From NCBI GenBank assembly GCA_024644235.1, contig JAHELJ010000011.1, positions 52,377 to 116,376 of the forward strand: 64,000 nucleotides of DNA, in the 5' to 3' direction. The first letter of the stretch is position 1; every line of letters begins with the position of its first letter. Below the pieces are notes generated by a model. That model had not been told where the DNA came from. It saw only the letters and a program-made list of their open reading frames with translations, and did no database searches. Source of the stretch: Lewinellaceae bacterium. GTDB lineage: Bacteria > Bacteroidota > Bacteroidia > Chitinophagales > Saprospiraceae. Shown here piece by piece: positions 26,082 through 35,241 of the stretch. A program made the position numbers and the translations under genes.

Positions 26082-27923
26082 ATGGCAAAAATACCAATCA
26101 ATCTAAAGGAAGGGTCGATCCAAGAGGACGATGTGATTGTAGGAATAGACCTGGGCACGACCAATAGTCTGGTGGCCTATGTGAAAGATGGAGAGCCGGT
26201 AGCCGTCAAGGAGAATGGGAAACATACTTTGGTGCCTTCGATCATCCATTTCGACAGGGAGGGAGCAGTGCAAGTAGGAGACCTGGCCAGGAAGCAACTT
26301 CTCGATGCTCCCGAACGCACGATTTATTCAGTGAAGCGGCTGATGGGAAAGAGCTACCAGGATGTGTCCGATCAACGAAACTATTTCAGCTACCAGATCA
26401 TCGACGACGATCGGGAAGGACTAGTAAAAATCAGAGTGGATAACCGTTTTTACAATCCCATCGAACTATCGAGTTTCATCCTTAAAGAACTGAAGGCCAG
26501 AATAGAGAGAGCCATTGGGACTTCGATACAAAAAGCCGTAATCACGGTGCCCGCTTATTTCAATGACGCCCAACGGCAGGCTACCCGAGATGCAGGTAAA
26601 TTAGCAGGGCTGGACGTACTTCGTATCGTAAATGAGCCTACAGCAGCCAGTCTCGCGTACGGCCTCAATAGGGTTGACTCTCGCGAAACTATTGCCGTGT
26701 ATGACCTCGGTGGAGGCACCTTTGATATTTCCATACTGAGGATAGAAGGCGGGATCTTCGAAGTATTAGCTACTCATGGCGATACCTATCTAGGTGGTGA
26801 TGACTTTGACCGGGCTATTGCTGACTTGTGGTTGCACAAGCAGGGTCTGGAGAGTGAGCAACTTAATCCGGAACAGAAGCAAGCCATAAGGATATTGGCA
26901 GAGGATGCGAAAAAACATCTTTCTACTCAGGAGTACTTTGAAGAGAGATTTAATAATAAGCAGGTTGCAATTTCCCGTTCAGAATTTGAAGCATTGATCG
27001 ACCCATTCATTGAGAAAACCCTCAAATCTTGCCGCAAAGCTCTTGAAGATGCAGGATTAAGCATTTCTGAAATTGATCATGTAGTAATGGTCGGTGGGTC
27101 TACCCGAATTCCAAGGGTCAAAGAAGCAGTATCTGATCTTTTTGGTCAAGCAGTGAATGATCAGTTGGATCCTGACGAAGTAGTTGCATTAGGCGCGGCC
27201 ATTCAGGCAGATATTCTTGCCGGCAATCAAAAGGATCTACTACTTCTGGATGTCACTCCCCTATCTCTGGGGATAGAAACGATCGGAGGCCTAATGGATG
27301 TCATAGTCCCTCGCAACTCAAAAGTTCCAGGCAGCGTAGCCAGGAACTATACCACCAGTGTTGATGGACAGAAGAATTTGAAAATAGCGGTATATCAAGG
27401 TGAGAGGGATTTGGTGGAGCACAATAGAAAGTTAGGGGAATTTGTCCTTAGTGATCTACCCCCTATGGCCGCTGGTATACCGAAAATTGAAGTGAAGTTC
27501 TTACTAAATGCCGATGGGATACTCAAAGTTTCCGCAACGGAATTGAGATCAAACAAGGAGCAGCAAATCGAAATCCGCTCAGCGTATGGCCTTAGCGAGG
27601 AAGAAATGGCCCAAATGCTACTAGACTCCATCGAGCATGCCCAAGAAGATATGGCAGTCAAAGCTCTACGTGAAAGCATCAATGAAGCCAATCATATTTT
27701 GCGTTCAACGGATCGTTTTATCGAACAGAATAAAGAACACTTTTCTAGAGATTTACTTGATGAATTGAGCAATTACCGGGAAGCATTAAGTCAGGCAATA
27801 CAATCCGCTGATAAGAATCTGATTGAAAAAAGCATGCAGGAGCTCAATGAATTTGCAACTCCACTCGCACATCAAGCCATGGACATGACGATCCTTGAAG
27901 CGATGAAAGATCGAAAGGTATAG
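26082..27923 (+). CDS. hscA: HscA-like Hsp70 chaperone
   Basis: 613 aa, the length of HscA rather than DnaK (about 640). The ATPase domain has [14 protein letters not shown], the phosphate-2 motif [14 protein letters not shown] and the adenosine motif [13 protein letters not shown]. The stretch [23 protein letters not shown] is closer to HscA than to DnaK. The substrate-binding domain (about 385-500) and a short lid end without the Gly-rich EEVD-like DnaK tail. By family it releases Fe-S clusters from the IscU scaffold with the co-chaperone HscB; no isc genes are adjacent here. A TACCTTTG box (26044-26051) matches the Bacteroidota -7 consensus 31 bases upstream of the ATG. Confidence 0.8.
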   Translation: MAKIPINLKEGSIQEDDVIVGIDLGTTNSLVAYVKDGEPVAVKENGKHTLVPSIIHFDREGAVQVGDLARKQLLDAPERTIYSVKRLMGKSYQDVSDQRNYFSYQIIDDDREGLVKIRVDNRFYNPIELSSFILKELKARIERAIGTSIQKAVITVPAYFNDAQRQATRDAGKLAGLDVLRIVNEPTAASLAYGLNRVDSRETIAVYDLGGGTFDISILRIEGGIFEVLATHGDTYLGGDDFDRAIADLWLHKQGLESEQLNPEQKQAIRILAEDAKKHLSTQEYFEERFNNKQVAISRSEFEALIDPFIEKTLKSCRKALEDAGLSISEIDHVVMVGGSTRIPRVKEAVSDLFGQAVNDQLDPDEVVALGAAIQADILAGNQKDLLLLDVTPLSLGIETIGGLMDVIVPRNSKVPGSVARNYTTSVDGQKNLKIAVYQGERDLVEHNRKLGEFVLSDLPPMAAGIPKIEVKFLLNADGILKVSATELRSNKEQQIEIRSAYGLSEEEMAQMLLDSIEHAQEDMAVKALRESINEANHILRSTDRFIEQNKEHFSRDLLDELSNYREALSQAIQSADKNLIEKSMQELNEFATPLAHQAMDMTILEAMKDRKV

Positions 27924-27941
27924 TCATTATAATACCCGGCA

Positions 27942-29048
27942 ATGAATAGTCGATTTATGTGGTTGGAACCTCTTCTTGCAACTATCTGTCTGCTTGCCAG
28001 CACAGTTAAGCTGATATCTCAACCAGCTCAGTTACGCCACGAGGTAGAACAGATCATCTACTATGAAACCAACGTGAATCTCAAAGAGGTAGGCCTTATC
28101 ATAGGTATTCTAGATGGAGACTCTACATATATATTGCCGTTTGATGATTGTGAAAAAATAATTCCAGGCGGGCTCAGCGATTCCTCTGTTTTCGAACTTG
28201 GGGGACTATCCAAGGTATTTACAGCGACGATTTGCCATTTGCTAGCAAAGGATAAATTAATTGAATTAGATAAAGTGGTAAATGAATATCTGCCCATAGC
28301 ATATCGAAACAAGGCTTTGGATGATGTCACGGTCAAGTCACTCCTAAATCATACGGCGGGCATACCAAAGGTACCGTTAGACCTCGGACAAAAAATATCC
28401 AGCTCGCTCGATCCTTATGGCGAATATTCAGCTGCAGATATCCTTACCTATTACTCCTCACTCTCCCGGAACGATCTCAACAGGCCATACACTTACTCCC
28501 ACCTCAATTATGCGCTGCTTCAGTGGATAATGACAGCAAACACTAATAGGTCAATTGATCAACTATTCTACGATTACATTTCCGGTCCGATGATGATGGA
28601 CCAGTCAACTTTTGCTATAAATACAGCGGTGGTACCAGGCTATGATCGTGCAGATAGACTGGCCCCACCCTGGCAACTAAATGCCTTTGCAGGATCAGAG
28701 GGGATGAAGTCATCGATGCAAGACCTACAGATCTTCATAAGATCATTAATGGATCCCACCCATGATCTCAATCGAATATTCAAAAATCAGGTGGAAGAGC
28801 AACATGAAATCCCAAGGTCAAAGAAAACCTACACTGCCGATGCATGGCACCTTTTCAGGAATAAAAAATATCCCGACATCTATTTACATAGCGGTAAAAC
28901 CAGCGGTCACGGAGCCATGATCGCATTTGTGGCTGATACCCGGACTGCTGTAGTCATTCTCACAAACAAAGTCGCATCAATGGACGGATTGGGAATACTA
29001 ATATTACGAATGATCAATGATAACTGGAAGCGCAAAAAAGATGGCTAA
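27942..29048 (+). CDS. Serine-hydrolase-like protein (S12/beta-lactamase fold), active site degenerate
   Basis: 368 aa with an N-terminal hydrophobic signal segment. The fold is that of class C beta-lactamases and D-Ala-D-Ala carboxypeptidases (PF00144), but the catalytic residues differ. The SxxK nucleophile motif reads Gly88-Leu-Ser-Lys91 (FELGGLSKVFTAT), so the serine is replaced by glycine. The YxN motif reads Tyr185-Ser-His187. The third motif HSGK (316-319) is kept. Seen directly; the inference is loss of acyl-enzyme chemistry, giving a binding or regulatory protein, unless Ser90 acts instead. It lies 18 bases after hscA and overlaps the SUI1 gene by 8 bases, so probably forms an operon with both. 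Confidence 0.72.
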   Translation: MNSRFMWLEPLLATICLLASTVKLISQPAQLRHEVEQIIYYETNVNLKEVGLIIGILDGDSTYILPFDDCEKIIPGGLSDSSVFELGGLSKVFTATICHLLAKDKLIELDKVVNEYLPIAYRNKALDDVTVKSLLNHTAGIPKVPLDLGQKISSSLDPYGEYSAADILTYYSSLSRNDLNRPYTYSHLNYALLQWIMTANTNRSIDQLFYDYISGPMMMDQSTFAINTAVVPGYDRADRLAPPWQLNAFAGSEGMKSSMQDLQIFIRSLMDPTHDLNRIFKNQVEEQHEIPRSKKTYTADAWHLFRNKKYPDIYLHSGKTSGHGAMIAFVADTRTAVVILTNKVASMDGLGILILRMINDNWKRKKDG

Positions 29049-29427
29049 AAAATCCAAAAAAATTAAAGGGGGTGGATTGGTTTATTCGACAGATAAAGAA
29101 ACAATGTCAGGTCTGTTCTCTGGAATCAATCTTGGAACTAATGAAAAATCTACTGACGGGAAAAAAACTCCTGCTATGATAAGAACTGAAGACGTGAGAG
29201 TTTGGATGGACCGAAAAAACCGGAAGGGAAAAGCAGTAATTCTAATCAAAGGTCTGAATATGAAAGAATCAGAATTAAAAGACCTGGCTAAATTCCTGAA
29301 AGAAAAATGTGGCGTCGGAGGATCAGCAAAAAACGGCGAAATCATACTTCAAGGTAATGACCGGGATAAAGTAGTGAAACTTCTAAATGAGCAGGGATTT
29401 ATCAACGCCAAAAAAGCCGGAGGGTAA
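29041..29427 (+). CDS. SUI1/eIF1-like translation initiation factor (YciH type)
   Basis: 128 aa from MAKKSKKIKG at 29041; an in-frame ATG at 29017 lies within the preceding coding region and adds a poor leader. The C-terminal SUI1 domain (about 48-128) has the basic RKNRKGKAVILIKGL strand, the loop with KEKCGVGGSAKNGEIILQG and the closing helix DRDKVVKLLNEQGF. Bacterial YciH-like proteins bind the 30S subunit and may discriminate start codons or act in stress; the function here is inferred. The start overlaps the end of the serine-hydrolase-like gene by 8 bases, suggesting coupling. Its stop abuts the convergent prmC gene with no gap. Confidence 0.85.
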   Translation: MAKKSKKIKGGGLVYSTDKETMSGLFSGINLGTNEKSTDGKKTPAMIRTEDVRVWMDRKNRKGKAVILIKGLNMKESELKDLAKFLKEKCGVGGSAKNGEIILQGNDRDKVVKLLNEQGFINAKKAGG

Positions 29428-30285
29428 TTATCTAATAGATCGAAAAGCACGAAGAATCCTCTTTTTTCCCTGCATATCCTTAATAATTTCTAAGTCCCTT
29501 AAACAGTTATAATTCCTGGCAATTTTAAAAGTATCTTCCGCCTGAAACTCATTTAACTCCACTAGGAGGCATCCATCTGGAGCAAGATGCTCTCCACAAA
29601 ACTGGAAGATTTGGCGGTAAAAGAACTGCACATCACCTTGAGGCGGAAATAATGCCATAGGGGGCTCAAAGAGAACTTGTTGAGACAATAATTCTCTTTC
29701 CTTTTCATCAATGTAGGGAGGATTACTAATAATCAGATCGAAAATTCCCAACTGATTCCTCCGCAAGGGATCACTGAAGTCAACCTCACGAAATAAAATT
29801 TCCACTCCTGACTTCCTTGCATTTCTCCTGGCTAAATCTAGAGCTGCGTGACTTATATCTACTGCTACTACTGAGGCACCTGGCAGTTTCCGCTTCAGCA
29901 CGATGGCAATACATCCACTACCAGTTCCTATATCTAAAATCTCGATTGGCTTTTCATCCAAAGAATTTATCCATGATATGGCAGTAAAAACCAGTTCCTC
30001 TGTTTCTGGTCTGGGAATCAGCACTTGTGGATCTACTTCAAATTCGTATCCATAGAAATGGGCAATACCAGTTACATATTGAATAGGCTCGCCTCTCGAC
30101 ACTCGCTCTACTGCATCGTCTATCCGCTGAGCTTGATCTAATTCAATATTTTCTGAATCGGAAATATTTTTAATTCCGCAGAGGTCCTCGAGTAGGATTT
30201 TGGCCAAGTGATTTGAATCACCTAGAGCTTTCTCCTGTGAAAGCCTTTGCTCAATTATTCGGAAATATTCTATTACAGACTGCAT
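29428..30285 (-). CDS. prmC: Release factor glutamine methyltransferase
   Basis: 285 aa. N-terminal helical release-factor-binding domain, then a Rossmann methyltransferase: SAM motif I ILDIGTGSGCIAIVL and the catalytic NPPY (Asn188-Tyr191, IISNPPYIDEKE) that methylates the glutamine of the GGQ loop in RF1/RF2. The YVTGIAHFYGYEFEVDPQVLIPRPETEE region is typical of PrmC/HemK. It is the downstream gene after the flippase on the same strand with a 5-base gap, hence probably part of a saccharopine-dehydrogenase / flippase / prmC operon. Confidence 0.92.
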   Translation of the reverse strand: MQSVIEYFRIIEQRLSQEKALGDSNHLAKILLEDLCGIKNISDSENIELDQAQRIDDAVERVSRGEPIQYVTGIAHFYGYEFEVDPQVLIPRPETEELVFTAISWINSLDEKPIEILDIGTGSGCIAIVLKRKLPGASVVAVDISHAALDLARRNARKSGVEILFREVDFSDPLRRNQLGIFDLIISNPPYIDEKERELLSQQVLFEPPMALFPPQGDVQFFYRQIFQFCGEHLAPDGCLLVELNEFQAEDTFKIARNYNCLRDLEIIKDMQGKKRILRAFRSIR

Positions 30286-30290
30286 AATTT

Positions 30291-31631
30291 TCAGACACTG
30301 GGAATATTAAATAATAAGACTGAAATAATAAATGCTGAAATGAGAACTATGCAATACTTGAAATAAAGTCCTGGAGGTACAAAATCAAACAAGCCAAGTC
30401 CATAGCGCACCTTGGTAATAACGACTAAAGCTAGTTTTTCAAAAATATAAGCAATCACAGTGGCAGCCGCCACTCCCATAATTCCCCAATAGCCGATCAG
30501 AAAAATACTAAGGCTGATATTTAGGAGCATTTCCAATGATGAGACAAGAACCAGAATCCGGCTATCCTTTTTTGCCAAGATTAGGGTATGAGGAAACAAC
30601 CATCTGCTGAGCATCAATAATAGGTATGTGTTGAAAACAAACGCGCTCAAAATAAAGTCCTCACTGTAGATCCATTTGAATAGTAATGGACTCAACAATA
30701 TGAGAAGAGAGGAAAGTGGAAAAAAGAGATGCATTAGCCGGGTTACACCAGTTCTGAGCCTGTTCATTCCGTCTTCCACATTTGAGGCCAATATTACAAT
30801 CATAGCCGTCCCAAAAGAACTGGCCATCGCAAGGGATCCCGGAAGTTCACGGGCACCATAACGAAACACAGCAAAAACCTCTAGGTCATTATACCACCAA
30901 TTAATTAGCCAAGCATCGAACACTTGTGGAAAGCTTCCTAAAATGGCATAAAGTCCCAGTGGCACAGCCAACCGTGAGAGCTGGCTCCATTGTCTTCCCG
31001 AGATTGACCAAGTTCCATATCGTGTCACCAAATAGATCAGGAACAATTGTTCAAGAATTGCAAAAAAAACGAGCCCATAGATAACCTCCCTCAAGCCTCC
31101 GCCAAAAACGAAAGGAACAACAACAGCCGTAATCTGGGCGCATAGATAAACCAGGCTATAGGGCAGAAAAGCCTGATGTCTTTTCTTGACCAGTAGTATG
31201 TAGGAGCTGTAGGAAGCTGTGAGATGTAGAAATAGATAAAGGAGAGCCCAATCCAAAAATGGAATGGTACCCATTTGAAGAATTCTGTCTGTCAGAAATT
31301 CTTTGAAGAACAGAAATGTCGCAGTCAAGGCAGCTGTAACCACTGCGATGTTTAGATAAGTGGTGCCGATAAACCTGGACTGATCGACAGGTTTCATGGA
31401 AGGAAACAAAGTGACAAAGGACTGAAAAGCCCCGTTTAGCCAGAGCAGTGCCAACACCATGCCCACAAACATCCAGACTTCGAAAACTCCAACTTCGTCT
31501 AGATCGAGATTTTTGACGACGATGACGCTGATCAGAAGAGCCGTTGCTTGCCGAACAACCGCAAACATTTGAAAGCCCCTGACCGGATCACGCTGAATTC
31601 CTCTCCAATGCTCTGCAATCCATGAAGTCAA
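30291..31631 (-). CDS. Polysaccharide flippase-like multispanning membrane protein
   Basis: 446 aa with about 12 hydrophobic segments and short loops, the topology of Wzx/MurJ-type oligosaccharide or lipid-linked sugar flippases. No catalytic motif is expected. The 5' end starts at TTG 31631, overlapping the upstream stop as TTGA (31628-31631). An ATG at 31568 (MFAVVRQATALL) just before the first membrane helix is an alternative start. The neighbours (saccharopine dehydrogenase upstream, prmC downstream) do not define the substrate; kdsB and two glycosyltransferases lie within 10 kb. Family assignment by hydropathy and general resemblance only. Confidence 0.68.
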   Translation of the reverse strand: MTSWIAEHWRGIQRDPVRGFQMFAVVRQATALLISVIVVKNLDLDEVGVFEVWMFVGMVLALLWLNGAFQSFVTLFPSMKPVDQSRFIGTTYLNIAVVTAALTATFLFFKEFLTDRILQMGTIPFLDWALLYLFLHLTASYSSYILLVKKRHQAFLPYSLVYLCAQITAVVVPFVFGGGLREVIYGLVFFAILEQLFLIYLVTRYGTWSISGRQWSQLSRLAVPLGLYAILGSFPQVFDAWLINWWYNDLEVFAVFRYGARELPGSLAMASSFGTAMIVILASNVEDGMNRLRTGVTRLMHLFFPLSSLLILLSPLLFKWIYSEDFILSAFVFNTYLLLMLSRWLFPHTLILAKKDSRILVLVSSLEMLLNISLSIFLIGYWGIMGVAAATVIAYIFEKLALVVITKVRYGLGLFDFVPPGLYFKYCIVLISAFIISVLLFNIPSV

Positions 31632-32959
31632 ATGAGATCATCTTTTTCCTTGAAGACTACACCATAGTCAGCAAGTTCTGCCAGAACCGGATTATAGACT
31701 TTAGAGTCCACCGGTATTTGCACGCCAGGTGTGTCAATATCACCCAGCATGACAAGTTTTACAAAGATTCCTAGTGGCAATCCTACCAGTTTACTCATGG
31801 CAGTGTTTTGATTGTCCTCTCCTTTCATCGACAATGTACTTCGGGAGATGTATTGTTGCCCACCAAGTTCATATTCGAACTCATGTTGCATTAAGATCAT
31901 GTCATTATCATCGGGCTTCATTTCCCACTTTTCGAGTAGCAGGTCCTCCAGAATCATAGCCGGAGTGCCCTGATGGATATTAATCTTCCTTCGACTGAAA
32001 AGACCAAGCCATTGCAATTTTTCCATCACAGGTGAATCCATATCTTCATCGAGGAAACGAGCCACTCTCTCTTTCAATGTGCCCTGTAAATCTGGCAAAA
32101 AAGCCTCAATCAGCTCGTGGTAACTCAGCCGGGAGGATTGTAGTATAGGAAAGGAGTGATCTGTCAATCCCAATTTGACCAAAGCGCTCCAAGCCTTGCA
32201 GAAGCCGGGATATCTTAGTGTTCCTCGCACTATATTCGGAATATCTGTTAGCCCATAAATGTCGCGGTAAAGCAGTGAATCGCGGTTGGGATACACTTCA
32301 TACTCACCGATGTCAAGAATATCGACGATATCAAATCGATCAAAGAGCTGATGGTATGGAATGTATTTATACTTTCCGTCTTGCAGGTATTGCGCAGTAC
32401 CTTGTCCCGCCAAAACTACATTTCGGGGATTCCAGGTAAACTTGTAATGCCAGGGATTGTCATCACTCTCCGGAGCAATTAGACCACCAGTGTAGGAGCG
32501 GAATGATTTTATCGTTCCACCCTGTGAAATGATCTCATCGATCTTCTTTTTTGCAGACATATGATCGATCCCCGGATCAAGACCCATTTCACCCATGAAA
32601 ATCAGAGAATGCTCGCTCACCCGGTCTCCCAATTCATACATCTCCTTGGAGACATACGAAGCTGTGATCAAGTGTTTCTTAAGCTTAATGCAGTCATGAG
32701 CCACCTCAATATGCAAGTGCGCTGGAAGTAGCGACACTACCACGTCTGCTCTTCTGATCAGGTCCTTACGATCGTTTGGCTTCGTCACGTCAAGCCAGGC
32801 AGCACGACCAGATGGATGTCCTGCCACCTTGCGAGAGGCGAGGTCAGGGTCTGCGTCTGCCACTGTTACAGTCCAACCATGCTCAGAAGCCTGAGCAAGG
32901 ACATACTGGATGAGTGACGTAGAAGATCGGCCTGCACCGATGATCAAGATACTCTTCAT
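31628..32959 (-). CDS. Saccharopine dehydrogenase-like oxidoreductase
   Basis: 443 aa. Rossmann N-terminus ILIIGAGRSSTSLIQYVL followed by the acidic residue of ADADPDLA that selects NAD or NADP. The middle has GEMGLDPGIDHMSAKK, and the C-terminal half carries the substrate-domain signatures TGGLIAPESDDNPWHYKFTWNPRNVV, matching the LYS9/saccharopine reductase family. Expected reaction: oxidative cleavage of saccharopine to glutamate and 2-aminoadipate semialdehyde (lysine metabolism); the direction is not determinable. It heads an operon whose next gene overlaps by 4 bases. The gap to the divergent cdd gene is 88 bases. Confidence 0.82.
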   Translation of the reverse strand: MKSILIIGAGRSSTSLIQYVLAQASEHGWTVTVADADPDLASRKVAGHPSGRAAWLDVTKPNDRKDLIRRADVVVSLLPAHLHIEVAHDCIKLKKHLITASYVSKEMYELGDRVSEHSLIFMGEMGLDPGIDHMSAKKKIDEIISQGGTIKSFRSYTGGLIAPESDDNPWHYKFTWNPRNVVLAGQGTAQYLQDGKYKYIPYHQLFDRFDIVDILDIGEYEVYPNRDSLLYRDIYGLTDIPNIVRGTLRYPGFCKAWSALVKLGLTDHSFPILQSSRLSYHELIEAFLPDLQGTLKERVARFLDEDMDSPVMEKLQWLGLFSRRKINIHQGTPAMILEDLLLEKWEMKPDDNDMILMQHEFEYELGGQQYISRSTLSMKGEDNQNTAMSKLVGLPLGIFVKLVMLGDIDTPGVQIPVDSKVYNPVLAELADYGVVFKEKDDLI

Positions 32960-33047
32960 GCCTTTAGTCTAGTCGTTTTGCATCGAAACCTGAGATCAAT
33001 TCGTTGAAATTCAATAAAAATAGAGTGCAACATACTATTTTCAGGTG

Positions 33048-33533
33048 ATGCATGAAAGATCAATACAAGCTTCATATCGGGTCTATGACTCGATCAGCGA
33101 CATGTCTGCAGAAGACCAGGAATTGCTGACATCAGCTCGAGATTCTCTAAGCCGATCCTATGCTCCTTATTCAAACTTCCAGGTTGCTGCTGCGGCCCGG
33201 ATGCAAGGTGGTGAGATACTGGTGGGGACGAATCAGGAGAATGCTGCATACGGCCAATGTCTTTGCGCGGAACAGAATGTCCTTGCCAATGCTGGAACAA
33301 ACCTATTTGGTGAGCCAGTGACTGCGCTAGCAGTGACTGCCAGACATAGTGAACGAAAAATGGACTATCCCGTAACCCCATGCGGTGCCTGCCGCCAGGT
33401 GATGCGTGAACATGAAGATCGTAACAAGCATCACATTCGGGTGATTCTACAAGGCGAATCGGGGGAGATCTTTGTATTTGAAACTGTGAAAGATCTGCTG
33501 CCTTTATCGTTCTCAAGCAAAGACATTCTCTAA
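33048..33533 (+). CDS. cdd: Cytidine deaminase
   Basis: 161 aa from ATG 33048 (the in-frame GTG just before it is less likely). Zinc-binding catalytic core: Cys73-Ala-Glu75 (CAEQN, catalytic Glu75) and PCGACRQ (Cys112, Cys115). Substrate-binding YSNFQVAAAA and TNQENAAYG are typical. The short homotetrameric class, hydrolysing cytidine and deoxycytidine to uridine. The stop is immediately next to the end of the convergent kdsB gene (no gap). Confidence 0.92.
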   Translation: MHERSIQASYRVYDSISDMSAEDQELLTSARDSLSRSYAPYSNFQVAAAARMQGGEILVGTNQENAAYGQCLCAEQNVLANAGTNLFGEPVTALAVTARHSERKMDYPVTPCGACRQVMREHEDRNKHHIRVILQGESGEIFVFETVKDLLPLSFSSKDIL

Positions 33534-34265
33534 TCACCTGGATTTCTCTGCCAGCCACCTTTCCACTTCAATCAAATCCTCAGGGGTATCAATCCCGGGC
33601 GAGACGCCCGAAACTTTTACCATATGGATCTTGTAACCATGCTCCAACCATCTTAATTGTTCTAACTGCTCGATTGACTCCAGTTTTCCTACTGGCAATC
33701 TAGTCAGTTCCTGCAAAGTCTCGAATCGATATCCATAGACCCCCAGATGCTGAAAATAGGACACCTTTTCCGTCGACGACCTTGAATATGGGATAGGAGA
33801 CCGGCTAAAATAAAGAGCGATCGACTGATTATCCATCACCACTTTCACGCGGCTGGGGTCATTCGAAATTGCATGTTCCTCAATCCTACTGTATAGGGTG
33901 GCGATAGTTATTTCTTCTGCTCGCAATGCAGTTGCTAATTGATCAAGGAAATCAGGAGGAATAAAGGGCTCATCCCCTTGTACATTGATGATATAATCAC
34001 AAGCCATGTTTTGGGATGCTTCCGCAACTCGATCAGTCCCTGATCGGTGGGATGGTGAGGTCTTAATCACTTGAATACCCTTCTTTTCGCAATGATCGAA
34101 AATGCGCTTGTCATCTGTAGCAACGATCACACGATCTATCGTACTGGCCTTGATGACTTGACCATAGACCCGATCAATCATGGGAATGCCAGCAATCTTG
34201 GCCAGAGGCTTTCCTGGAAACCGGCTGGAGGCATAACGAACTGGTATGACTGCTCCCACTCTCAT
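33534..34265 (-). CDS. kdsB: 3-deoxy-manno-octulosonate cytidylyltransferase
   Basis: 243 aa, standard length. N-terminal nucleotide-binding IPVRYASSRFPGKPLAKIAG, the CTP/Mg loop IVATDDKRI and NVQGDEPFI, and the conserved SRSPIPYSR. KdsB activates Kdo with CTP to CMP-Kdo for lipid A/LPS inner core synthesis, confirming a Gram-negative envelope. It is divergent from the LysM protein gene; only 49 bases separate the starts. Confidence 0.93.
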   Translation of the reverse strand: MRVGAVIPVRYASSRFPGKPLAKIAGIPMIDRVYGQVIKASTIDRVIVATDDKRIFDHCEKKGIQVIKTSPSHRSGTDRVAEASQNMACDYIINVQGDEPFIPPDFLDQLATALRAEEITIATLYSRIEEHAISNDPSRVKVVMDNQSIALYFSRSPIPYSRSSTEKVSYFQHLGVYGYRFETLQELTRLPVGKLESIEQLEQLRWLEHGYKIHMVKVSGVSPGIDTPEDLIEVERWLAEKSR

Positions 34266-34300
34266 AGAAAAATGATATTACAATTTTTATTAATATCTAT

Positions 34301-34308
34301 TATATTTG
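34301..34308 (+). promoter_or_regulatory. TAnnTTTG-type box immediately before the LysM gene
   Basis: Exact match TATATTTG to the Bacteroidota -7 consensus, ending 6 bases before the ATG at 34315. If used, the transcript would start at or very near the initiation codon, that is, be leaderless or nearly so. No clear TTTG box lies 19-21 bases further upstream. Confidence 0.35.
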
Positions 34309-34314
34309 TATCGA

Positions 34315-35202
34315 ATGATTTATATACAAATCAATCATAAGGTAGCAATATTATTTGCCTTCTTGACAGCCTTTGGGTTCTCGAATGCAGCTTCCCATAA
34401 TACGAATCTACAGCTGGTTGATTCGGCATATGTATCCATACTCAAAAAGAGGGACAAAGTTGTAATGCATAAGGTGGAAGTGTTTGAAACACTTTATTCG
34501 ATTTCGCGGTTTTATGGAGTAGACTTGGATCAAATCAAAAAGCGAAACCCGAAGATAAAAAGCACTGTTCATTTACCTGACGAAATTGAGATTCCAATTG
34601 ATGATGATCTGGTGATTTACAACCTGCCATCAAGAGAAAATGCCAGTAAATACGTAAAGCTTTACTATCGTGTAAAAGAGAAAGATAATCTGTTTCAGAT
34701 CTCACGGATAAAATTTGACCTGCCGACGGAATTACTGATGCATCGAAACCGATTGGAATCGGAAAATCTTCGAGCAGGTCAAGTATTGTTGGTCGGTTGG
34801 ATTGAACAAGACATAACACCTCTTTTGGTCATGGAGGGAAGGCCAAAAGATCATGGCATATCCAGTGATCCGTTTGGGTATTATACACAATTCGAAGAGT
34901 CCATTTCATCAGCAAAGGTCATCGAAGAAAATCAAGTCGCATTGTGGAACAGAGCTATGCAAGGTTCAACAGGCTTTCTTGTGATGCATCGTACCATCCC
35001 TGAAAAGACCATTATCGAGATGCGAAATCCAATGTCGGGTGTGACCACCTATGGCAGGGTAATTGGTCAAATACCTGAAAACCTCTATCCGGAAGAAGTA
35101 GATATGATCGTTAGCACAGATTTGGCAAAGCAACTGAGGGTGCTTGATCCGCGTTTTTTTGTACAGGTTCGATATGCCGATGGTCGTCTCTCGGCCAATT
35201 AA
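34315..35202 (+). CDS. LysM-repeat protein with RlpA-like C-terminal domain
   Basis: 295 aa from ATG 34315 (an in-frame TTG at 34306 lies inside the promoter-like box). Signal peptide MIYIQINHKVAILFAFLTAF ending near SNA. Two LysM-type peptidoglycan-binding motifs: about 47-90 (VFETLYSISRFYGVDLDQIK) and about 113-160 (VKEKDNLFQISRIKFDL). The C-terminal region from about 215 (TGFLVMHRTIPEKTIIEMRN, VIGQIPEN) resembles the double-psi beta-barrel of RlpA-type proteins. Expected periplasmic cell-wall-binding protein, possibly with lytic transglycosylase activity, but I cannot point to the catalytic Asp with certainty. It is followed after 39 bases by the cystathionine beta-synthase gene. Confidence 0.75.
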   Translation: MIYIQINHKVAILFAFLTAFGFSNAASHNTNLQLVDSAYVSILKKRDKVVMHKVEVFETLYSISRFYGVDLDQIKKRNPKIKSTVHLPDEIEIPIDDDLVIYNLPSRENASKYVKLYYRVKEKDNLFQISRIKFDLPTELLMHRNRLESENLRAGQVLLVGWIEQDITPLLVMEGRPKDHGISSDPFGYYTQFEESISSAKVIEENQVALWNRAMQGSTGFLVMHRTIPEKTIIEMRNPMSGVTTYGRVIGQIPENLYPEEVDMIVSTDLAKQLRVLDPRFFVQVRYADGRLSAN

Positions 35203-35241
35203 TTTTTGATAGCTTTGAGCCCGTTTTGAGCAGCATGCAAG

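Noticed and set aside
27942..29048. Calling the S12-fold protein a beta-lactamase resistance gene
   Set aside because: Nucleophile Ser and motif-2 Asn are absent.
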